DNA of 64,000 nucleotides from NCBI GenBank assembly GCA_954871525.1, contig OX940863.1, positions 22,580,001-22,644,000 of the forward strand, read 5' to 3'. Within the stretch, counting starts at the first letter, position 1; every line of letters begins with the position of its first letter. This DNA comes from Parietaria judaica (Eukaryota; Streptophyta; Magnoliopsida; Rosales; Urticaceae). The notes below the pieces were generated by a model. That model was not told the DNA's origin. It saw only the letters and a program-made list of their open reading frames with translations, and made no database searches. Of the stretch, positions 56,200 through 64,000 are shown in pieces. The position numbers and the translations under genes were made by a program.

Positions 56200-56644
56200 A
56201 TGGCTCTTAGCTCCTCGGTTGTGAAGCTTCTTGGCTTGGCTCTCATTGCCATGGTTGTGGTTTCCCCCGTGGCAGAGGCCTTGACTTGTGGCCAAGTTTC
56301 GGGCAGCCTTGGGCCGTGCATCGCCTACCTCCGGGGCTCCGGAGGAGACGTCCCGGCAGAATGCTGCAACGGAATTAAGTCCCTCAACAGCGCTGCCAAC
56401 ACTCCCGACCAAAGGCAGACCGCCTGCAGGTGCCTCAAATCGGTCGCTGGGAGTGTCAAAGACATTAATCCCAACCTCGCCGCCGGTCTACCGGGAAAAT
56501 GCGGCGTCAGTGTGCCGTACAAGATCAGCCCCTCCACCGATTGCGACAGGTAGTTTGAGACTTAGTTATATGCTTGACTATAATATATGTATATGTAGAA
56601 TATATTTTAATTATTTTTATGATATTTTTTACAGCGTGCAGTGA
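56200..56644 (+). CDS. Type 1 non-specific lipid transfer protein (LTP copy 7)
   Basis: Coding exons are 56200..56549 and 56635..56644, giving 119 aa. The 85-nt phase-2 intron is the shortest in the array. An in-frame ATG at 56110 would add 30 residues, but it abuts the TATA box; 56200 gives the [11 protein letters not shown] start shared with copies 5 and 6. The signal peptide is residues 1-27 (cut after AEA). Eight cysteines from C30 are spaced x9, x14, CC, x19, CxC, x22, x13. PYKIS is present, but the first consensus motif reads TPDQR instead of TxxDR. The C-terminus after splicing is CDSVQ. Expected role is secreted lipid transfer. Confidence 0.93.
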
Positions 56645-57495
56645 GCGTTTTTCGGGATCGAGACTCGAGAGATTATCATCTATTATGGTAAGTAGTATTT
56701 ACATAATATCTGAATAAAATATGTCGCAATGTCTGTATTTACGTACAGACTTGCATGGCTTGCGTTGTTCTCGGAGTTTTTCTATTAACATGGACCATTT
56801 CGTGTAATATCTATGAGTAATTATTAATAAAGTTAATTAGTATGAATTTATTATTCCTGTTTATGCATGGTTAGTGGTTGAATTGCATTTATCGAGCTCC
56901 AATTTTATTCACGAGAATTTTAAGGCAGTATATAGTCAAGGTTTCCACTAAAATAAAATAAAAAGTATATTTAAAAAATACTTTTACTATGTTTATTTTA
57001 ACAAGAATACCTCATACTATAATTTAAACAAGAGATATTGGTAGCGAACCCTAGGTAATAGTGTGCTTATAATTGTTTTTGTTTGCAAATTTAAAATACA
57101 TTTAAAAATAATAAATTTGATCCCATTAGATTCAAATGAGAACGTAACATTTATGAACATTAGTTCTAAAAATAGCATGATCAGTGAGAGAAAAAAAAAG
57201 AAGTCCGTCGAGACTCAGGCTAAATACTTACACCATAATAGCATGCGTCAAATCTTTACACTACTATGTATGTGATAATTAGTAGGGATAATTGCGGCAT
57301 AAGTCCCAAACTCAGGCTAATTGGATGGTGTAGGTCTATTTCTAATTAATAGCGTTGAAAGTATTAAAAGTTGATTTTCATCCATATATATTTGACTAAC
57401 GGTTGTTAACTTGTCCACGTCATCACGATTAAAAAAAAATTGCTTGACCGTGATTTGGGATGAAGGGTAGTAAACAAATACATTTTTTTTTTTTT
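56645..57495. other. 3' flank of LTP copy 7
   Basis: 3' UTR and AT-rich spacer. At about 57283 GGGATAATTGCGGCATAAGT resembles a MULE TIR start, but no partner end was found. Confidence 0.5.
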
Positions 57496-58486
57496 GCAAA
57501 TTATGGCAAAAATATCCAACCTTTGGTCAACATGCCTCCCGTGTACCAAACCTTTAAAATTGGCGGCAAAAATACCCAACGTGCGTTGACCGTGACTTTG
57601 GCATGAAAGTGTTATTTTTTCCGTTAACATTCGCAATGTGGCCGTTAGCGGCAAAAATACCCAAACTTTTTCTTAAATTAATTTTTAATTTTTTTAAAAT
57701 ATTTTTTTTCTTTACTTGATTAGTGATAATTACTTGAACTCCAAATACATGGAATAACACAAAAGTTAGTCAAAACATCAATTGATTTCTTAATGTGCTT
57801 GTATAAGCTACATTTGCTGATAAAAATCTTATTATTATGAGAAATTTTAAACATAGCATTACACAGAAGTCGATCATGATATCAATTATCAATTGTATAT
57901 TAATTTGTTTGGAGAAACTAATTTACCGACTAAACCTAATCATGAATAAAACAATTACATAGTTAATTTAAGGTCGACAATCAAACTTTAAACAAAAACC
58001 TAATCATATTGTTTTTGTTACATTTGACTATCTAAATATATAGCATGACATCTCAAAGAAATATTATATAATATGTATATTTATATGTGAAACTCTTAAC
58101 GCATATATTCTCAAGTTATGACCATTACATATATATATTTATGTCTCTTTTTTTGTCGGAACATACTTTGAAGTCTTATTTTGTTATCGGGGATACTTTT
58201 AGAGAAGTTAATCAGCCGATTTAATGTTTTCACATTGCTTCAAATTCTAAGTATGAACCGAATTAACATTTTAAAACAAGGGTAATGGTGAAAATATTAA
58301 TTCGGTTCATACTTAGAATTTGAACCAATGTGAAGACATTAACTCGGCTAATTAACATCTCTAAAATTATCTCCGATAACAAAATAAGACTTCAAAGTAT
58401 GTTCCGACCAAACAAAGACATAAAAATATAAGTAATGATCATAACTTGAGAATATATGCGCTAAGAGTTTCACACACACACACGCG

Positions 58487-58531
<45 letters not shown>

Positions 58532-59359
58532 TTACACATATTATATATAATATTTCTTTGGGATGTCATGCTATATATTTAAATTAGTCCCCAAAATGTC
58601 TTACGGTCAAAGGTGCCATTTTAGGATATTTTTTATAATAAAAACCCGGACACGGACCTATCCGGGCCCGGGAAAAAAAAATCCCGGACAGGTCCGGATC
58701 CGGGTTAGTTTTTTATTTTTATTTTTTTAGTTAAAAGTGTTTTATTTATTGTTTAGTCCCTAATATCGTTTGATCTGAGCCGTTGATCTTGATCATCCAA
58801 CGGCCCAAAATTAAAGGGCTTTAATTTTTATTTTATTTTTAATAAATATCCGGATCCGGACATGTCCGGATCCGTGTTTTTTCCGGACCCGGATATGTCC
58901 GGGTCCGGGGTTTTTTAATTTTTTTTAAATCCGTATTAAATATCTAATAGATATTTTGGGGACTAATTTAGATAGTCAAATGTAACAAAAAAAATACGAT
59001 TAAGTTTTTGTTTAGAGTTTGACTGTCAACCTTAAATTAACTATGTAATTGTTTTATTCATGATTAGGTTTAGTCAATTGATGTTTTGACTAACTTATGT
59101 GTTATCCCATGTATTTGGAATTCAAGTAATTATCACTAATCAAGTAAAGAAAAAAGAATTTTTTTTTTTTCAAAAAAAAAAAAGTTTGGGTATTTTTGCC
59201 GCTAACGGCCACATAGCGAATGTTAACGGAAAGATTAACAGTTTCATGTCAAAGTCACGGTCAACGCATGTTGGGTATTTTTTCCGCCAGTTTTAAAGGT
59301 TGGGTACACGGGAGGCACGTTGACCATAGGTTGAGTATTTTTGACGTAATTTTCCCTAA
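57496..59359. repeat. Large foldback (inverted repeat) element
   Basis: The left arm (57496-58265) and right arm (58298-59359) are inverted copies separated by a 32-nt loop. The outer parts carry GGCAAAAATACCCAA and CCGTGTACC words like the MULE MITEs at 38.5-39.6 kb. The arms differ by a 387-bp MITE and a (CA)n/(TA)n tract (about 58472-58530) in the right arm and an insert of about 135 nt (about 57790-57920) in the left arm. No coding sequence. A transcript would form a long hairpin. Confidence 0.85.
58582..58968. mobile_element. 387-bp MITE with TA duplication inside the foldback
   Basis: Ends AATTAGTCCCCAAAAT on both strands (left copy continues GTCT, right ATCT). The opposite arm gives the empty site with a single TA where this copy has TA on both sides (58580-58581, 58969-58970). 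The interior has CCGGATCCGG-type words. A TA target suggests Tc1/mariner-type mobilisation. Confidence 0.78.
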
Positions 59360-60100
59360 ACAAAATTAGAAAAATTTAAGTTTGGATATCTTACCACAAT
59401 ATTTTTTAGTATTTAGTTGGTACATATAATGAATAAAACGTGTATTTTTGTGGCAAATGATCCTTTTAAATAATTCTATCCATACTTGGCATCACACATC
59501 TATTCATATCATGCGACGTGGTTTAATACATTTTTGTTACAAGTGGAATTTAAAATTATTAAGTGGCATTAATATGTTAGAGTATGCAGTTTCGCAGGGC
59601 CATCCTTGAGGCAAGGCGAGCAAGGCAACGACCTAGGGCCCCAAACTCTAAAGGCCCCCTAGATTATTGAATGCTAAAAGTAAAAAAATAAAAAATAAAA
59701 AATATGAACACCATTAGAGTGTTTTTTATAGTCTACAACACTCTTTGAAGAAGAAAGAAGAAGAAGAGCTTTAATGTTTTATTAAACATCGATAAGAGTA
59801 AAAGTAGTGGGCCCCACAATATTACTCATTATATTATTATTATTTTATTCTTGTTTAATGACACAAGACTGCAAAAGTACGGTTGAGAAATGAGAGGTGA
59901 CTTGGTTGAATTAATAATCATATGAATTGGAGTGATATAGATGATCATTGAGGTCTAAGCCTTTGCCGATGCGTACAGCGTGAACCTCTGGGGTTCGAGT
60001 TTTTGTGCTATCCCGTTTTTTTTACTGGAGATAAGCGTATGGTGGTGAGGTCATGTGCCCTTGGTCAGGCTCCTAGCAAACGATTTCGGCAATGACTGCC
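59360..60100. other. Intergenic DNA with one possible hAT end
   Basis: CAGGGCCATCCTTGAGG at about 59597, followed by CCTAGGGCCCC, looks like the left end of a hAT element. A matching right end was not found. AT-rich otherwise. Confidence 0.4.
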
Positions 60101-60121
60101 TATCGGATTTAGGGCTAAACT

Positions 60122-61054
60122 TAGAGAACTAGGTGTCTGAAAACGACGAGGAAGGACTTTGAATCTTCTTTACTTCTCGGACAGACTCTATCGACAAAGA
60201 TGCTTAGTCGGAACACTATTCTCGCGGTTCTCAACAGAGCGTGGGATAAGATCGAATGATGGAGTATGACGGAGATCAAGAATGGAATTTTTAAGTTCTC
60301 GTTCAAACATCGCAAAGATAGGGACTCCATGCTTTCTAGAATAACGTGGACTATTAGAGGTGCCCAGCTAATCATCGAAAGTTGGCAGGAGCATCTCTCG
60401 ATGGACGAAATCCAGTTCTCCACATGCCTATTTTGGATTCGGTTGACGGGGCTCCCACCGGCGATGGTCATGGAGGCTACTCTACAACGTATTGCGAAGC
60501 TGTCTGGAGAACTAATCGACTGCAAGATAGGAAGATACGCTAAATATGCGGCTTTCGCAAGGATGCGGGTGGAGGTGAACGTCTCGAAACCTATCAACCC
60601 CCGTTATTTTATTGATAGAACAAAGCTTAAATAAACTTGGATACAAGCACGATATGAGAATATTGGGCTGGTATGCTTTCGGTGTGGGCCAATGGGCCAT
60701 GGGGAAGGAGAGTGCAACAAGAAAGACGACACACTAGTAATGAAAGAGGGATTCGATAAGGTACCTATGGTCGGAGAATGGATCGACGCAAAGACTAGGG
60801 CTGATTCGTGTTTCGCTAACGGAGGCTGGAGAAGAAACCAAAAAAAGGTTCTTGTGACCGGAAGCACGGGAGAAACCCAAACGCCGACGACTAATCCCTC
60901 TGAAACACCTCCAGTGGGCGCTGAGCTAGAATCCTACAAACGGTCTACGCTTGGGTCATCTGGATCTAGGGCAGCGATTCGACGTGGCTCAAGGGAAGAA
61001 GCAACCAAAGGGATAGCTAGAGAGGGCCAGACGAGAAATTTCAGAGGAAAATGA
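60122..61054 (+). pseudogene. L1-type LINE ORF1 remnant (DUF4283 plus zinc knuckle)
   Basis: One frame runs through most of the region. An N-terminal part (LLGQTLSTKMLSRNTILAVL) is followed by a TGA near 60257. A DUF4283-like region (MTEIKNGIFKFSFKHRKDRD, IRLTGLPPAMVMEATLQRI, GRYAKYAAFARMRVEVNV) reaches a TAA at 60632. The same frame then gives WIQARYENIGLVCFRC and a CCHC knuckle CFRCGPMGHGEGEC. This is the gag-like ORF1 of plant L1 retrotransposons, an RNA-binding protein of the retrotransposition complex. Two stops make it dead. ORF2 (endonuclease and RT) is not in the window: the gypsy LTR begins 12 nt after the ORF1 stop. Confidence 0.78.
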
Positions 61055-61065
61055 GAGTTTGACCT

Positions 61066-63133
61066 TGTAACGCCCCTAGATGGGGGTTAGTAGAATAAGA
61101 CAAAAACAACGACTTTTCAAACTTGGACCGGTCAATGACACATCATCATTTAAACAATATCGTTGAATATTCAACGTCCACGTCAACAAAAACATAACTT
61201 TTGCCCATGGGACTTAAAACGACAATACAACATCAACGACCACAGTTTATACAACACCATAAAACGACAAATATAAAGTATCACCATCACATTAATTTAA
61301 TCCATTACAAGTCTGAATAAAAGATCAACCCAAAAAGCGAGATTCACCTCGACGAACACTAGAGGTACGGTTAAGCTAATCAACACGTCGACCTCCTAAC
61401 TCAAACTACTCCTCGCCCGGAGTTTGATACTGATCACCACCTGTAACTGGAAGGAAAAAAAAAATGTATATGGAATGGGTGAGCACCACATGCTCAGTAG
61501 GGAATCATAAACCATTTAATCTCTTTACCAAACCTTTATTAGTCAAATTACAATTAAATAAATTAAACGCCATCATAAACCATTTAATCATCATTTTCAT
61601 AAAAATAAATAAATAAATAAACTCCACAAAAGTCAAATCATTTCGGTGGTCCATGCCGAGTCAGCTCGCGTCTTTACTCCACTATATCCCATCGAGTTCT
61701 CAAGGCACGAGCACAGGTGGACTAGAAGTCCCTAACCGTAATTCGCCCTCGACTCGGGATCCTACTCACCACCAAAGACGGCCAGTTCGCCATGGGTCGA
61801 AATGTTGACTTTTGGGTCACCAATCATATCCATATCCATAACCATATCCGGCCTACTGCGCAGTAGCCAGCTGCTCGTCAGCAGCTCATCCGCCCGAAGC
61901 GGGTACCATATCATAAAAATCACCATCCGCCCGAAGCGGGTACCATATCAACACACGTCATCTCGACGTCACCATAAACATAAATTATATAACAAGCATC
62001 AATCCGATGCAACCATACCTGGTATCCAGCCTCGCTATCAAGCGACGACTATATAACATTAATTTTATTAATTATCAAATCATTTCATTAAATCCCACAT
62101 TAACCTATCCGGTTCAATCTTCATTAAAGCGTGGGTTTCTACGTTCATTTTAGATTGCGAGAAAAGGTAATAGCCCCTACCTCAATCCGTGGAAACTTTG
62201 ACCGATCGACTACCTAGTCGAAGATGTGGGTTCGTCTTGGCCCTGAGATTGATGACTAGAGACTTCGGGATCTGTTGAACTAGTCAAAACGGGTGGTTCG
62301 GGTAGCACAGTCTTCGAGGCGACCACGGGACGACTATCCGTACCAGCTATAACACTGATACCATTCATAAGTCAAATACTGCTAAGATTGGAATTCAAAT
62401 TGTCAATTGAAAACCCGATACACTAAAATTTAACCCGGGCCGAATTCCCGTCGGGCACGCAAAACGAGGCAGCAAAACGGGCATCAATTCGACAAATTTA
62501 TGCTTCTCCTAGCTTAATTCGACTGTTCTAAACGCAATGGCAAAGTCAATTTCATCAATCAAGGCACAGAACACACCTAATTTGATCATCTAAATTCAGC
62601 AACTAGGTCAAGGAAATTCGGGCTTACCGAGAGTCCGATGACGATTCCGATCGAGGGCTTTCGATCTCCTCGGCGAGGGCTTCAAAACCCCTCAATAAAA
62701 TCCGAGATCGGAAAATGACGCGGCGGCCGACGGCGGCGGCCGGCGACGACGACGGCGAGGTGGCACCACCAACGGACTCTAATAGGCTTCGTGAACATGA
62801 TTCCGGTATTAGATTTCTCAAAATCAAACCGACACGAAAAAGATCTAAAGTTGTAAAATCGCACCTTCCGGCGAATATTCCGGTCAAACGCCGCCACCTC
62901 CGGTCGACTTCCGCCCAGCAGCTTGCTCACCTCCTCGAGAGCTTTCCAACGGTACCAAGATCTCGCTGATCGGAGCTCCGGTGACCGAGTTATCAAGCTT
63001 TGAACTTTGGTTGTGGGGGAAAGTTCGAGAGAAAAAGAGAGAGAGAGGTACGGGAAGGAGAGGGAGAAAAAGAAAAGAAAAAGGGGGGGGGGAGAAAGAG
63101 GTATGCTGACATTTTTTATTTATTATTTTTTTT

Positions 63134-63174
<41 letters not shown>

Positions 63175-63183
63175 GGTTTTACA
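61066..63183 (-). repeat. 3' LTR of the gypsy element, about 2.1 kb
   Basis: The termini are TGTAACGCCCC (+ strand, 61066) and TGTAAAACCC (minus, 63183), the inverted-ended type typical of large chromovirus LTRs. The pol stop is 38 nt before the LTR, and the purine-rich AAAGGGGTGGAG sits between. It contains a GC-rich block (62640-62960) and a (TA)n tract (63140-63171). Confidence 0.72.
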
Positions 63184-63221
63184 ATACTCCACCCCTTTAA
63201 AAAAAATTTCGTCCTCGAAAT

Positions 63222-64000
63222 TTAAACGGAACTTCCCCCGAACAAAAAGGGGTACTTCTCCATCATTTCTGACTCTAACTCCCATTTTGCCTCTCGAGGG
63301 TCGTGGTTTTTCCATACCACTTTAACTAGAGGAATTTCTCGTCGACGAAGGACTTTGATTTCACGGTCGATAATATGAAGTGGGTGTTCCACGTACGTCG
63401 CATTTTCTTGAATAGGTATCTCTGTCCACTCAATGATTTGTTGAGGATCGGGTTCATATCTTCTCAACATCGACACATGGAACACATTGTGGACATGAGA
63501 TAATTGCGGAGGTAAATCAAGCCTGTAGGCAAGTGGCCCGACTCTTTCAACTATCTCGAATGGACCTGTGTATCGCGGAGCCAACTTTCCTTTTATTCCG
63601 AAACGGGAAACACCACGCATGGGCGTCACCTTCAGAAACACATTGTCGCCAACCATGAATTCCAGTGGCCTTCGTCTTCGATCCGCATAACTCTTCTGGC
63701 GACTTTGAGCAGTCTTGAGTCTTTCCCGAATAAGCTTAATCGCTTCTGTTGTATCTCTGAGATAGGAAGGACCGAGAGTAATACGATCTTCATACTCGGC
63801 CCAACAAAGAGGCGAACGACAAGGTCGACCATACAAGGCCTCATACGGTGCCATACCGATACTAGCCTGAAAGCTATTGTTGTAAGCGAACTCCACGAAT
63901 GGTAGCTGCTCCTTCCACTTTCCTCCAAAATCTAAGGCGCACGCCCGAAGCATGTCTTCTAAGATTTGAATCACTCGCTCTGATTGTCCATCAGTATGAG
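63222..64000 (-). CDS. Ty3/gypsy Pol C-terminus: integrase end and chromodomain (partial)
   Basis: The frame is open to the window edge, so the protein begins outside; the visible 259 or so residues have no stop. The first residues HTDGQSERVIQ include the last catalytic glutamate of the DDE integrase. Next come LRACALDFGGKW and FAYNNSFQASIGMAPYEALY. A GPY/F-type module follows (GPFEIVERVGPLAYRLDLP), then HNVFHVSMLRRY. The C-terminal chromodomain-like part (VLRRREIPLVKVVWKNHDPR, EAKWELE) would target integration to marked chromatin. This marks a chromovirus, probably Tekay/Del-like given the LTR size (inference). The clean frame suggests a relatively recent element. Confidence 0.88.
   Translation of the reverse strand, partial: HTDGQSERVIQILEDMLRACALDFGGKWKEQLPFVEFAYNNSFQASIGMAPYEALYGRPCRSPLCWAEYEDRITLGPSYLRDTTEAIKLIRERLKTAQSRQKSYADRRRRPLEFMVGDNVFLKVTPMRGVSRFGIKGKLAPRYTGPFEIVERVGPLAYRLDLPPQLSHVHNVFHVSMLRRYEPDPQQIIEWTEIPIQENATYVEHPLHIIDREIKVLRRREIPLVKVVWKNHDPREAKWELESEMMEKYPFLFGGSSV

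Larger units (their letters stand above)
61066..64000 (-). mobile_element. Ty3/gypsy chromovirus, 3' part (extends past the window)
   Basis: Minus-strand element: pol end (63222-64000) followed by a long 3' LTR (61066-63183). The other LTR and gag lie beyond 64000. Its outer flank is GACCT (61061-61065), the expected target duplication. Confidence 0.85.

Noticed and set aside
57155..59340. CRISPR-like or satellite array
   Set aside because: The repeats are inverted arms of one foldback and simple (CA)/(TA) tracts, not regularly spaced direct repeats.
62624..62996. Ser/Arg/Gly-rich frames around 62.6-63.0 kb
   Set aside because: They lie inside the gypsy LTR's GC-rich block; the composition explains the open frames.

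Overview
This window is nuclear plant DNA, most likely from a dicot (the LTP proteins look asterid-like to me, but that is weak). The evidence is spliced genes with plant promoters, a tandem family of type 1 non-specific lipid transfer proteins (nsLTP1), an AT-rich background, and many plant transposon families. All host genes that I can support are nsLTPs on the + strand.

LTP array: seven members start at 221, 7905, 9629, 18677, 30360, 53042 and 56200. Five look intact (221, 7905, 30360, 53042, 56200). Each has a signal peptide, eight cysteines and one phase-2 intron just before the last three codons, so the second coding exon is only 10 nt. The member at 9629 is a frameshifted pseudogene. 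The one at 18677 lacks its 5' end. Members 7905 and 9629 lie in a 1.7-kb tandem duplication. The flanks at 10.9-12.8 kb plus 18.1-18.3 kb, 19.5-20.6 kb plus 28.4-29.5 kb, are copies of one another and give empty sites for several insertions.

Transposons between the genes: 2.4-6.2 kb has a Pack-MULE with a GRF zinc-finger fragment, a retroposon with a 15-bp target duplication, and a Cassandra-type 5S-derived LTR. 12.8-18.1 kb is a young, complete Ty1/copia element with three nonsense codons. 20.6-27.8 kb is a MULE with a decayed copia inside it, followed by a hAT MITE. 32.4-38.1 kb is a degenerate hAT transposon with an internally deleted copia inside it. 38.5-41.2 kb holds two MULE MITEs and two neighbouring hAT MITEs.

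The most elaborate structure is 41.3-52.3 kb. A hAT-type element (8-bp duplication) contains a solo LTR (5-bp duplication) and a 9.6-kb MULE. The MULE has a broken MURA transposase on the left and a convergent DUF1985 gene on the right, a layout like Ulp1-associated (Kaonashi-type) MULEs. It is interrupted by a CACTA-like element that carries an intron-containing fragment of a CIPK-type protein kinase gene.

After the last LTP gene there is a large foldback (57.5-59.4 kb) with a MITE in one arm, a LINE ORF1 remnant (60.1-61.1 kb), and the 3' LTR and pol end of a Ty3/gypsy chromovirus that runs off the right edge. Target duplications, reading frames and splice sites were read directly. Family names come from motif recognition without database searches.
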